Assembly (NCBI RefSeq): GCF_900110575.1
Contig: NZ_FOEF01000017.1
Coordinates: forward strand, 1-64,000
Source: Amycolatopsis saalfeldensis
GTDB taxonomy: Bacteria; Actinomycetota; Actinomycetes; Mycobacteriales; Pseudonocardiaceae
DNA: 64,000 bases
Direction of reading: 5' to 3'
Shown: positions 8,043 through 16,523 of the stretch, piece after piece
How positions within the stretch are numbered: position 1 is the first letter of the stretch
Layout: the number at the start of each line of letters is the position of its first letter
Translations under genes and position numbers: made by a program
Notes under the pieces: generated by a model
Told to the model about the DNA's origin: nothing
Database searches by the model: none
Seen by the model: the letters and a program-made list of their open reading frames with translations, nothing else

Positions 8043-10462
8043 TGGCCGAGCGCAACGGCACCATCCCGTCGTTCCAAGAGTTCCAGCAGTTGATGAACGA
8101 CCCCGGCATCGACAGCAACACGAAGCGGGGACTGGCCCTCCGGTACTTCGACTACGTCGAGGACGAGGAAGAAGAGGGCGACGCCCAGAGCTACGGCTTC
8201 CAGGGCGACGAAGACCGCAACCACTGGCGGGACTACTACAAGGACAAGCTCAGCATCTCCGAAGGAGACATGGACTGGGAGACGTCGAGCGCCGGCGACG
8301 TCGACAAGTGGTACGGCATGGCCAAGGGCCAGGCCGACAAGAGCGCGCAGGGGCAACAGCAGAAGCAGCAGCAGGCGGTCGACGGCGACCGGCAGAAGCT
8401 GAAGGACCAAGCCGCGAAGGGCAGCGACACCGATCCTGGTGTGGCCAACTCGAACGAGATCTTCGACCTCGGCGCCTCCGGGCTGCAGCCGTTCCGGAAC
8501 CTGCTCCCGCTGTACAACCGGGCCCGCGCGACGGTGGCCCAGAACCTGCCCGAGCACCCGTTCCAGCAGGACGTCGGCGACCCGTTCGACGAGCAGCGCG
8601 ACATTCCGTTTTCGAAGTTCAAGACGGCCGCGCAGGGATTCACCGACGTCAACGGCTCGATGGTGGACGCCGCCGCCGACCAGGACAACCGCATGGCCAC
8701 CGTTTTCGCCAACTGGGGAGGCGACGCGAAGGACTCCGCGCAGGATTCCTGGGGCACGGTGAAAAAGGGCACACAGACCGTCGAACAGACGCTGACCGGT
8801 GCGGCCGACGCGGTGAACCGGGCGACCGCTTCGATCGCGAAGCTGTGCCGGTCGAAATGCCAATGGCTGCAGGACTACTACATCACCGAGTACCCGAACA
8901 AGGGCGACCTTTCGCCGCAGGACATCGACCGGCTGATCCGCGTCGCCGAGATGGGCCGGAACGCGAGCGACGACGACTTCAAGCATTTCCTGCGGTTCAT
9001 GCCGTCGGACCTGCAGGGCACCATCAACGACGACTGCGCCGACCTGGGCGACGACACGAAGGACGCGGGGCAGGCCTGGGCCAAGAAGTGGCTCGCCGAC
9101 TTCTGCGGCTTCATGGACAAGCACGTGTCCAACTGGCACCTCGTCTGCGAGAACACCCGGACCGGCGTCGACCAGGTGTGGAACGGTCTCGGCGCGACCT
9201 TGAACAACGCGCGCGAGGACCTGTTCACCTCGGTCGGCCCGGGCGGCGACCAGGGCGGCGGGACCCACACCACAGGCGGGACGCCCGGCGGGGCGAGTAG
9301 CAGTGCCGGACCCGGTGCGAGCGGAGGGACCTCCGCCGCTGCCGCCCCTGCTGCCGGGGCGGCCCCGAAGCTGCCGGAGATGCCTCCCGCGTCCCCGGCA
9401 CCGCAGACCGGGGTCCCCGGGCTCAATCCGGTCACCCACCAGCCGCTCGAGGTCGATCCCGCGACCGGCCGGCCGTACCCGATCGACCCGGGCACGGGTG
9501 CCGTGATCAAGGACGCGGCGGAGCCGGAAGAGGTGACGGTCGAGCAGGGCGATCACCGGATCTCGATGTCGGAACCCGGAGCCGACGGCCGGATGGGCAT
9601 CACCGTCGACGACGGCTCCGGAAAGGCGAAGGACTACCGCCTCGACTTCGGCGATGGCCGGCCCACGTCGGCCGATGGACAGCCGGGCCACGGCGGAGCG
9701 CCGGCTGCGCAGGATGCCGGCCCAGCGCACCAGCCCGGACCGGACGGCAAGATCCACATCGACGACGGGAAGCTGAAGATCGTCGCCGAGCGGCCTGAAG
9801 GCGCGAGCGGCCCGACCGTGGTGACCGTCGACGACGGATCCGGCCAGCCGACCAAGTACACCCTCGGTGAGGACGGTGATCCCAAGCCGGGAGCGCCGGT
9901 CTCACCGGGTGGCGCTGCTGCGCCGGTCTCGTCAGGCGGTGGCGCCGCGATTCCCGCCGGGCAGACCGACGCGGGAGCGCATCCGGCGTCCCAGGTTCAG
10001 CACCACGTCGGCCAAGAGCAGCCGGTGGCGAGTGGCGTTCCGGCCGCTGCGCAGCACGGGATCCCGGCCGCGTCCGTCCACACAGGACCGGACGACTCGA
10101 CTACGGCCCAGTCTCTCGTGGACCCGACCGACAGCCGCAGCGGTTTCGACGGCCACCACGCCGACAGCGGGCTGGGGGAGACCGGCAGTTCCACCGGGGT
10201 GGCCGGCGGCGGCTACGGCCAGGGGTCGACGTCCGAGCTGGGCACCGCTCCCGGAACTCCGGACCAGCAAGGCTCCGCATCCGGCGGGATGGGCATGATG
10301 GGCGGAATGATGGGCGGCGCCGGCAACACCGGCGCTGGTGGCGGGGAGGATCAACAGCGTGCGTCCAGCGCTTATCGCGTGGAGGCCGGCCTGTTCGGCT
10401 CGTCGTCTTCCGGCGGCCGGATCAGCGGTTCGCTGGACGACGACGAGGTCATCGGCCGTTAA
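8042..10462 (+). CDS. Large WXG-domain T7SS-linked protein, cassette 1
   Basis: An 806-residue protein. The N-terminal ~400 residues are helical, with a WXG-like turn (ANWGGDAKDSAQ) and conserved Cys pairs (LCRSKCQW). Residues ~420-720 are Pro/Gly/Ala-rich with repeated VDDGSGK-type segments (TVDDGSG at least three times). The C-terminus has a Met/Gly-rich tract (GMGMMGGMMGG), a DQQR spacer and RISGSLDDD near the end. The C-terminal pattern recurs in the paralogue at 11336-12967. There is no signal peptide; export by T7SS is inferred. A GTG at 8039 is an alternative start. Confidence 0.78.
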   Translation: MAERNGTIPSFQEFQQLMNDPGIDSNTKRGLALRYFDYVEDEEEEGDAQSYGFQGDEDRNHWRDYYKDKLSISEGDMDWETSSAGDVDKWYGMAKGQADKSAQGQQQKQQQAVDGDRQKLKDQAAKGSDTDPGVANSNEIFDLGASGLQPFRNLLPLYNRARATVAQNLPEHPFQQDVGDPFDEQRDIPFSKFKTAAQGFTDVNGSMVDAAADQDNRMATVFANWGGDAKDSAQDSWGTVKKGTQTVEQTLTGAADAVNRATASIAKLCRSKCQWLQDYYITEYPNKGDLSPQDIDRLIRVAEMGRNASDDDFKHFLRFMPSDLQGTINDDCADLGDDTKDAGQAWAKKWLADFCGFMDKHVSNWHLVCENTRTGVDQVWNGLGATLNNAREDLFTSVGPGGDQGGGTHTTGGTPGGASSSAGPGASGGTSAAAAPAAGAAPKLPEMPPASPAPQTGVPGLNPVTHQPLEVDPATGRPYPIDPGTGAVIKDAAEPEEVTVEQGDHRISMSEPGADGRMGITVDDGSGKAKDYRLDFGDGRPTSADGQPGHGGAPAAQDAGPAHQPGPDGKIHIDDGKLKIVAERPEGASGPTVVTVDDGSGQPTKYTLGEDGDPKPGAPVSPGGAAAPVSSGGGAAIPAGQTDAGAHPASQVQHHVGQEQPVASGVPAAAQHGIPAASVHTGPDDSTTAQSLVDPTDSRSGFDGHHADSGLGETGSSTGVAGGGYGQGSTSELGTAPGTPDQQGSASGGMGMMGGMMGGAGNTGAGGGEDQQRASSAYRVEAGLFGSSSSGGRISGSLDDDEVIGR

Positions 10463-10483
10463 CGCTCGGGGAAGGAGCCCACG

Positions 10484-10936
10484 ATGAGTTCCGACGACCT
10501 CTCGGCGAGCTTCCGGAGCAAGCTCGCCGACATCGAGCGGGAGAACGGTGAACGGCTGAGCCTGATCGGCAGCCGGGTCACCAAAGCGCTTCAGGAGAGC
10601 AAGGAAGCCAGCGACAAGCAGCTGCGGACGGTCGGCGAGGTGGTCGTCCGCATGCAGGAGAGCGCGCGGCGGGCACAGAAGGCCGGCGGCTGGGTGATGG
10701 AGTCGACCGTCGGCGACAAGGCGGACAGCGAGAGGGACTTCGGGTTCGAGGAGGACGACGCGGAGAAGGACCGGCGGGCCGGGTACCGCGCTGCCGGGGA
10801 GCACGCGGTTCCTCCGGTCGTGGCCCCGCCGGTTGTTCAACCCGCCGCTCCGCCGCCGGTGCCCGGACGGCATCGGCGCGGCGCGGCGCACCCGGACGAA
10901 GACGACTTCGCCAACACCGACTGGCTGGCCACCTAG
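10484..10936 (+). CDS. Coiled-coil protein with acidic C-terminal tag, cassette 1
   Basis: A 150-residue protein starting at ATG 10484 after GGGGAAGGAG, 21 bases after the large gene. Residues 1-~75 form a charged helix, followed by KAGGWVMESTVGDK and FGFEEDD, a Pro/Val-rich linker, and a tail GRHRRGAA...DEDDFANTDWLAT. The paralogue at 13064-13549 has the same plan (EAGGWLTEKT, FGPEEDD, GRHGSFDDDDFSNNSW). Function is unknown; cassette membership suggests T7SS involvement. Confidence 0.78.
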   Translation: MSSDDLSASFRSKLADIERENGERLSLIGSRVTKALQESKEASDKQLRTVGEVVVRMQESARRAQKAGGWVMESTVGDKADSERDFGFEEDDAEKDRRAGYRAAGEHAVPPVVAPPVVQPAAPPPVPGRHRRGAAHPDEDDFANTDWLAT

Positions 10937-11030
10937 CCGGGTAGATTCCCCATGCACGGAAAACGGCACCCGTGGGCGGCCCGGCGCGTCGAACCGGGCG
11001 AGACCAGGCGGGAGCAAGGGGGCGAGGGCC

Positions 11031-11339
11031 ATGTCCGACGGTGGCTACCGGCACGACTCGGAGAGCATGCTGGCCGCCAAGGCGTCGCTGGAGCGCGCGG
11101 CCGAGAAGACGGCGGAGGGCGCCGGCAAGCCGACCCTGCTCACCGCGAAGGACTTCGGTCGTGTCCACGGTGACGCGTTCACGGGCTACAGCAACGGCAT
11201 CAACGCTTTGGGCGACGCCATGAAGAGCTACGCGGGCCAGCTCTTGCAGCTCGGCGGTGGCGTCGGCGCGGCTGCGGCGCGGTATTCGGCGGGCGACCAG
11301 GAGCAGGGCTCGGTCGCGCGGGACGCGGGGCGCTCATGA
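11031..11339 (+). CDS. EspC-like small T7SS-linked protein, cassette 2
   Basis: A 102-residue paralogue of the 7728-8042 product, sharing LTAKDFGRVH, a central FTGY, SYA and the terminal ARYSAGDQ. The ATG at 11031 follows GAGGG-type purines. Its stop overlaps the next gene by four bases (ATGA), repeating the coupling seen in cassette 1. Confidence 0.8.
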   Translation: MSDGGYRHDSESMLAAKASLERAAEKTAEGAGKPTLLTAKDFGRVHGDAFTGYSNGINALGDAMKSYAGQLLQLGGGVGAAAARYSAGDQEQGSVARDAGRS

Positions 11340-12967
11340 CCGTCACCGAGGCGCAGATCGAGGCGCTGCAGAACGACCCGTACATCACCGAGAGCACAAA
11401 GCAATCGGCGATCTCGGCGTACCACCAGCTCGGCCCGGACGGCGCCGGCGAGGCCTACGAAAAGGCCCAGGCCGAACGCGATTCGCACGCGCAGGGCGAC
11501 CAGGCCAACCGCGACGAGACGGCGAGGGCGGAGAAGGCCCTCGACGCGCAGCAGGCCCCGGCGCCGGGCGGCGTCGGGGTGAACAAGTCCGACGAGGTGC
11601 TCGACCTCGCGAAGCCGGCGCTCGACTTCTTCTCGCGCTGGGCGGACCAGGTCTGGAACCGGATGCCCGACGCTCCGGCGGAGAAAATCGAGCCCGGCAA
11701 GGACATCCGGGACAAGTTCGCCGAGAACGCCGACCTCGACTTCCGCAAGTTCCTCGCCGACGCCGAGGAGCTGGCCAACGCGCGCCAGACCCTCGACGGG
11801 ACGCGCACTGACGCGACCGCCGCCGTCACCACGCTGTTCCAGGACTGGCAGGGCGACGGCGCCAAGGCCGCGAAAGCCCAGTACGAGCAGCACATCCAGC
11901 CCGGCGCCCAGGACCTGCTCGACCAGGTCGACGGCGCCGCGAAGCTCATCCCCGAGACGATGACGCACATCTACACCGCATTGAAGACCAAGGTCGACGA
12001 GGTGCTGAAGCTGCGCGTCGACGAGATCGCCACGGCGCCGCTGTACCTGGCGAACCAGGTCGTCGAGGTCGCGCAGGGCAAGATCGAATCGCCGGACAGG
12101 CTGCTGGACATCGCGCAGTGGCTCGACACCGCGTGCCCCGGCAACAACCTGTGCGACCGGCTGCGGGACGACAACTGCGGGCTCACCGACGAGAACAAGG
12201 ACTACGCGATCGGGGCCGCGAAGCAGTGGCTCAACGGGCCGTTCGCAGCGGAGTTCGGCCAGCGGTACGACTCGTTCAAGGGCCTCTGCGCCACGGCCAC
12301 GGACACGATCAACACCCACTTCCAGACGCTTTCGCGATTCCTGGAGGGGTATGCGAAGCCGAATTCGGTGGCGGGAACGGGTTCTGGTGGTGGCGCGGGA
12401 CCGGTGGCGCCAGACGTCTCGGGGATGTTCGCGTCGGTGGGCGGAGCGGGCGCCGAAGGGGCGGCCAGGTCCGTCGTGTCCGCGCACGGTGGTGGGTTCA
12501 CGGCGCCGAGCGGCGTTGAGGTGGACGCGTCGACCGGCACGGCTTCGGCTGATTCAGGGGCATCCGACGAGACGACCACGGCGTCGGCTTCGCTGAGTGA
12601 TCTCGGTGCGCACGTGCTCGACCCGGACGGCCAGGCGCACGGTGTCGAGCCCGACCAGTCGTCGGTCGATGGGCAGCTGGGTGCGGCGCCGGGCGGGTTC
12701 ACCGTCGACCCGCTGGGCGCCGGCCAGCAGGCCGGCACGATGCCCGACGGCACGAGCGGCTTCGGCGGCATGGGCATGGGCATGGGCATGGGGATGGGCA
12801 TGGGCGGCGGCCTGGGCGGCGCACCCGGCGGCGACCAGCAGCGGCCCGGCAGCCAGCACCGGCTGGGAGACGACGTGTTCGAGGCGCGGGGCACCGGCAA
12901 CCGCATCAGCGGCTCCCTGGACGATGAGAGCGACCGGCCCGTTCGCAACGAGGGCGGCGGCCGGTGA
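11336..12967 (+). CDS. Large WXG-domain T7SS-linked protein, cassette 2
   Basis: A 543-residue paralogue of the 8042-10462 protein: helical N-terminal ~350 residues with WXG at QDWQGDGAKAAKAQ, Cys-containing ACPGNNLCDRLRDDNCG, a Ser/Ala/Gly linker, a GMGMGMGMGMGMGG tract, GGDQQRPGSQHR and RISGSLDDE. It lacks most of the VDDGSG-repeat middle of the cassette 1 protein, which explains its shorter length. The last ~11 codons are inside a 33/34-bp tandem repeat that runs on past the stop codon. Confidence 0.78.
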   Translation: MTVTEAQIEALQNDPYITESTKQSAISAYHQLGPDGAGEAYEKAQAERDSHAQGDQANRDETARAEKALDAQQAPAPGGVGVNKSDEVLDLAKPALDFFSRWADQVWNRMPDAPAEKIEPGKDIRDKFAENADLDFRKFLADAEELANARQTLDGTRTDATAAVTTLFQDWQGDGAKAAKAQYEQHIQPGAQDLLDQVDGAAKLIPETMTHIYTALKTKVDEVLKLRVDEIATAPLYLANQVVEVAQGKIESPDRLLDIAQWLDTACPGNNLCDRLRDDNCGLTDENKDYAIGAAKQWLNGPFAAEFGQRYDSFKGLCATATDTINTHFQTLSRFLEGYAKPNSVAGTGSGGGAGPVAPDVSGMFASVGGAGAEGAARSVVSAHGGGFTAPSGVEVDASTGTASADSGASDETTTASASLSDLGAHVLDPDGQAHGVEPDQSSVDGQLGAAPGGFTVDPLGAGQQAGTMPDGTSGFGGMGMGMGMGMGMGGGLGGAPGGDQQRPGSQHRLGDDVFEARGTGNRISGSLDDESDRPVRNEGGGR

Positions 12968-13065
12968 CCGGCTTGCTCGTCGCGAGGGGGCGGTTGGTGA
13001 CCGGCTTGCTCGCCACGAGGGGGCGGTTGGTGACCGGCCCGTCCGCGGCGAAGGGGGCGGCCGGT
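12932..13065 (+). repeat. 33/34-bp tandem repeat spanning a stop/start junction
   Basis: Four units beginning GACCGG start at 12932, 12966, 12999 and 13032 (lengths 34, 33, 33, 34), and a partial fifth begins at 13066. The first unit codes for the end of the large cassette 2 protein. Each unit boundary carries GTGACCGG, so stop (TGA) and start (GTG) signals are repeated. The third cassette gene starts at the last copy. Confidence 0.88.
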
Positions 13066-13549
13066 GACCGGCGCGGCTGATCGGCTCGCGGCGGCGCGCT
13101 CGGCGATGGAGTCCGCGACGCGGGAGCACCAGGAGCAGCGCGGCCTGCGCGAGCGGCACCTCGAGGAAGCCAAAGCCCAGGCGCGCCAGTCGATGGAGCG
13201 CGATGCCGCCGTGCACGGCCGTTACATCACGCACATGCAGGAGCTGAACCGCCGGCACAAGGAGGCGGGCGGCTGGCTCACCGAGAAGACGCTCGTGGAT
13301 CGCTGGCAGACCATGGAGTTCGGCCCGGAGGAAGACGACAAGCCCCGCGACGACTTCGGCAAGCACATCCCGCCGAAGCCACCCGGGCCGATCGACGCAC
13401 CGATCCTGGAAGGGCCCCCGCCCGCGACTCAGCCGGTGCCCGCACCGGAACCGTCGACGACGCCGATCCCGCCACCCGCGTCAGGCGGCGGCCGTCACGG
13501 GTCCTTCGACGACGACGATTTCTCCAACAACAGCTGGATGGTCGACTAG
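13064..13549 (+). CDS. Coiled-coil protein with acidic C-terminal tag, cassette 2
   Basis: A 161-residue paralogue of the 10484-10936 product: charged helix (REHQEQRGLRERHLEEAKAQ), EAGGWLTEKTLVD, FGPEEDD, Pro-rich linker, then GRHGSFDDDDFSNNSWMVD at the end. The GTG at 13064 lies in the last copy of the tandem repeat, 97 bases after the upstream stop codon. Earlier GTG copies in the repeat lead to a stop because of the 34-base unit. The next gene is convergent, one base away. Confidence 0.75.
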   Translation: MTGAADRLAAARSAMESATREHQEQRGLRERHLEEAKAQARQSMERDAAVHGRYITHMQELNRRHKEAGGWLTEKTLVDRWQTMEFGPEEDDKPRDDFGKHIPPKPPGPIDAPILEGPPPATQPVPAPEPSTTPIPPPASGGGRHGSFDDDDFSNNSWMVD

Positions 13550-13550
13550 G

Positions 13551-14447
13551 TCAGGCCGCGGGCTCGTCCGGCAGGTCGATCGGGGCGCGCTTCACGGCCG
13601 ATTCCAGCAGGGGCAGGTACTTGTCCGTGCCCGTGAGGTGGGTCAGGAAAAACGCGGTGAACAGGGCCCGCGTCAGCTGCTGGGTGCTGCGGTGGGGCTT
13701 GCCGTGCAGCAGGAGCTGGCTCCAGTGCCGGCCTTCGGTGACCCCGAGGTGCGACGACTTCCCGAGCGTCCGCAGCTGCACCGGCCCGGCCCAGGCGTTG
13801 GCGATCGCCTCCGCGTGGCCGATCGGCGGGGCGACCAGGTCCTCCGCCGCCGCCAGGTGCAGGCCGGGCGCGGTGATCAGCTTCGCGGCCTCGGTGGCCG
13901 GGGGGAAGGTCTGGGCGGCGGTGATCGTGGCGACGGCACCGATCCGCGGGTACGTCCGGCCGAGCGGTTCGGCGTCGAGGTCCGAGCCGGTCGCGGCCTT
14001 GCCGGAGCCGGAAGAAGCGGGAGCGACCGAAGCCGCGGCCGAGGTGCCCGCGGCCAGTACCGCGGCGCCGCCGCCGGTGGAGTGCCCGGCCAGGCCGAGC
14101 TTCTCCGGGTCGACGCTGATGCCGTCCGGGCCGAGGCGGACGGTGGTGATCACGTCCAGCGTGGTCAGCAGGTCCGCGGCCAGCAGGCGGTGCGACGGCA
14201 GCGGGCCGCGCTGGGTGGCGGGCGCCGCGGCGACCACGCCCCAGCTGGCGAGGTGGTGCAGGAGCCGGCGGTAGCGCCCGGTCGGCTGCAGCCAGCCGTG
14301 CCCGAACGCGATGGCGGGCAGCCCGAGGCCGCTGCGCGGGGTGAACACGATGCCGGGCAGCCCGACCAGGGCGAGATTGCCGCGCAGGACCTCGTGGGGC
14401 CCCTGGTGTGACAGCTCCGTGAGCAGCTGCTTGGGCTTGCTGGCCAT
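13551..14447 (-). CDS. Alpha/beta hydrolase (dienelactone-hydrolase / chlorophyllase-like fold)
   Basis: A 298-residue protein with nucleophile elbow GHSTGGGAAV around residue 120, an acid region near HLAAAEDLVAPP, and a His in SSHLG. No signal peptide is seen; substrate unknown. The ATG at 14447 (MASKPKQLL) was chosen because TAAGGT ends 7 bases upstream, a leaderless-type promoter; a longer form from about 14510 has no support. It is divergent from glmS and convergent with the cassette 2 gene. Confidence 0.75.
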   Translation of the reverse strand: MASKPKQLLTELSHQGPHEVLRGNLALVGLPGIVFTPRSGLGLPAIAFGHGWLQPTGRYRRLLHHLASWGVVAAAPATQRGPLPSHRLLAADLLTTLDVITTVRLGPDGISVDPEKLGLAGHSTGGGAAVLAAGTSAAASVAPASSGSGKAATGSDLDAEPLGRTYPRIGAVATITAAQTFPPATEAAKLITAPGLHLAAAEDLVAPPIGHAEAIANAWAGPVQLRTLGKSSHLGVTEGRHWSQLLLHGKPHRSTQQLTRALFTAFFLTHLTGTDKYLPLLESAVKRAPIDLPDEPAA

Positions 14448-14454
14448 GCGCGTG

Positions 14455-14460
14455 ACCTTA
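14455..14460 (-). promoter_or_regulatory. -10 box for leaderless hydrolase transcript
   Basis: TAAGGT on the minus strand, 7 bases before the ATG at 14447. This fits the TANNNT -10 hexamer with transcription starting at or next to the start codon. Confidence 0.55.
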
Positions 14461-14629
14461 CTGCCCGGGCCCGCGCCCGGCCCGCCCGCCGCTCCGAGCC
14501 GGCCGGCCACGCTTCAGGGGTGGGGTCGGGCTCAGCCTTACAGTGTATGTGCCGATGAGTGAAACGCCTGGTCAACCCGCCAGAAATCGCTCGTCAAGGT
14601 ACCGGAGTAGGGGACTGGACATCCCTCGT

Positions 14630-14635
14630 TAGGCT
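14630..14635 (+). promoter_or_regulatory. -10 box for leaderless glmS transcript
   Basis: TAGGCT, 7 bases before the GTG start of glmS. There is no purine-rich ribosome site nearby, so a leaderless mRNA is likely. No glmS ribozyme-like leader is visible. Confidence 0.55.
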
Positions 14636-14642
14636 TATCCGC

Positions 14643-16505
14643 GTGTGTGGAATCGTGGGATATGTCGGACACCGGCCGGCCCTGGACGTCGTTCTCGGCG
14701 GACTGCGGCGCATGGAGTACCGCGGCTACGACTCGGCCGGCGTCGCGGTGCTGGACGGCGAGGGCGCGCTGAACGTCGAGCGTAAAGCCGGTCGCCTGGC
14801 GAACCTGGAGACCCGGCTCGACGAGGTCGGCCGGGGCGCCTTCGCGGGCACCGCCGGCATGGGGCACACCCGCTGGGCGACGCACGGCGCCCCGGTGGAC
14901 CGGAACTCGCACCCGCACCGGGACGCGTCGAACCGCGTCGCCGTGGTGCACAACGGGATCATCGAGAACTTCGCCGCACTCCGCTCGGAGCTGGAGGCTG
15001 ACGGCGTCGAGATGACCAGCGACACCGACAGCGAGACCGCCGCGCACCTGGTCGCCCGCGCCTACGACGCCGGCGAAACCAAGGGTGACTTCGCGGCCAG
15101 CGTCGCCGCGGTCTGCCGCCGTCTGGAAGGCGCGTTCACGCTGGTCGTAACGCACGCCGACCAGCCGGACACCATCGTCGCGGCGCGCCGGTCGTCGCCG
15201 CTGGTGGTGGGGGTCGGCGAGGGTGAGACGTTCGTCGCGTCCGACGTCGCCGCCTTCATCGAGCACACGCGCGAGGCCGTCGAGCTGGGCCAGGACCAGC
15301 TCGTGGTGATCACCCGCGACGGCTACGAGGTCACCGACTTCCACGGCGACGCCGCGCAGGCCAAGCCGTTCACTGTCGACTGGGACCTGAGTGCCGCCGA
15401 GAAGGGCGGCCACGAGTACTTCATGCTCAAGGAGATCGAGGAGCAGCCCGAGGCGCTGGCCAACACGCTGCGTGGGCACTTCGAGTCCGGCCGCATCATC
15501 CTCGACGAGCAGCGCATCTCCGACCAGGACCTGCGTGACGTCGACAAGGTCTTCGTCGTCGCCTGCGGTTCGGCGTACCACTCCGGGCTGGTCGCCAAGT
15601 ACGCGATCGAGCACTGGACCCGGCTCCCGGTCGAGGTCGAGCTGGCCAGCGAGTTCCGCTACCGCGACCCGGTGCTGGACCGCGACACGCTGGTGGTCGC
15701 CGTGTCCCAGTCCGGCGAGACGGCCGACACGCTGGAGGCCGTGCGCCACGCGCGCGAGCAGAAGGCGCGCGTGCTGGCCGTCTGCAACACCAACGGCGCG
15801 CAGATCCCGCGTGAGTCCGACGCGGTGCTGTACACCCACGCCGGCCCGGAGATCGGCGTCGCCTCGACGAAGGCGTTCCTCGCCCAGATCGCGGCCAACT
15901 ACCTGGTCGGCCTGGCGCTGGCGCAGGCCCGCGGCACCAAGTACCCGGACGAGGTCGCCCGCGAGTTCGCCGAGCTGGAGGCCATGCCGGCCGCCGTCCA
16001 AAAGGTACTGTCCACTGTGGATCAGACGCGGGACCTGGCCCGGCGCATCTCGGACTCGCGCGCGGTGCTGTTCCTCGGCCGTCACGTCGGGTTCCCGGTG
16101 GCGCTCGAAGGCGCGCTGAAGCTCAAGGAACTGGCGTACATGCACGCCGAGGGCTTCGCCGCGGGCGAGCTGAAGCACGGCCCGATCGCGCTGATCGAAG
16201 AGGGCCTGCCGGTGGTCGTCGTGATGCCGTCGCCGAAGGGCCGCGCGGTGCTGCACTCCAAGCTGGTCTCGAACATCAGCGAGATCCAGGCCCGCGGCGC
16301 GCGCACCATCGTCATCGCCGAGGAGGGCGACGAGACGGTGCGGCCGTTCGCCGACGAGCTGATCGAGATCCCGGCCGTGCCGACGCTGTTGCAGCCGCTG
16401 GTGTCCACCGTGCCGCTGCAGGTGCTGGCCGCGGAGATCGCCCGTTCCCGCGGGTACGACGTCGACAAGCCGCGTAACCTGGCGAAGTCCGTCACCGTCG
16501 AATAA
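14643..16505 (+). CDS. glmS: Glutamine-fructose-6-phosphate aminotransferase (isomerizing)
   Basis: A 620-residue enzyme making glucosamine-6-phosphate from fructose-6-phosphate and glutamine, the first step to UDP-GlcNAc. The N-terminal nucleophile Cys directly follows the initiator (MCGIVGYVG). The glutaminase motifs RWATHG and HNGIIEN are followed by two SIS domains (SQSGETADT, STKAFLAQ) and the C-terminal KPRNLAKSVTVE. GTG 14643 is fixed by the need for Cys1; upstream in-frame codons are not plausible. glmM lies 7 kb upstream. Confidence 0.97.
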   Translation: MCGIVGYVGHRPALDVVLGGLRRMEYRGYDSAGVAVLDGEGALNVERKAGRLANLETRLDEVGRGAFAGTAGMGHTRWATHGAPVDRNSHPHRDASNRVAVVHNGIIENFAALRSELEADGVEMTSDTDSETAAHLVARAYDAGETKGDFAASVAAVCRRLEGAFTLVVTHADQPDTIVAARRSSPLVVGVGEGETFVASDVAAFIEHTREAVELGQDQLVVITRDGYEVTDFHGDAAQAKPFTVDWDLSAAEKGGHEYFMLKEIEEQPEALANTLRGHFESGRIILDEQRISDQDLRDVDKVFVVACGSAYHSGLVAKYAIEHWTRLPVEVELASEFRYRDPVLDRDTLVVAVSQSGETADTLEAVRHAREQKARVLAVCNTNGAQIPRESDAVLYTHAGPEIGVASTKAFLAQIAANYLVGLALAQARGTKYPDEVAREFAELEAMPAAVQKVLSTVDQTRDLARRISDSRAVLFLGRHVGFPVALEGALKLKELAYMHAEGFAAGELKHGPIALIEEGLPVVVVMPSPKGRAVLHSKLVSNISEIQARGARTIVIAEEGDETVRPFADELIEIPAVPTLLQPLVSTVPLQVLAAEIARSRGYDVDKPRNLAKSVTVE

Positions 16506-16523
16506 AAGCGGGAGGCCGCTGCC

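Noticed and set aside
12932..13065. CRISPR-like array of 33-bp repeats
   Set aside because: The units are directly adjacent without spacers and partly coding; it is a minisatellite. No CRISPR array or cas gene is in the window.
14448..14642. glmS ribozyme or other riboswitch before glmS
   Set aside because: The transcript appears leaderless and no conserved ribozyme core is visible.
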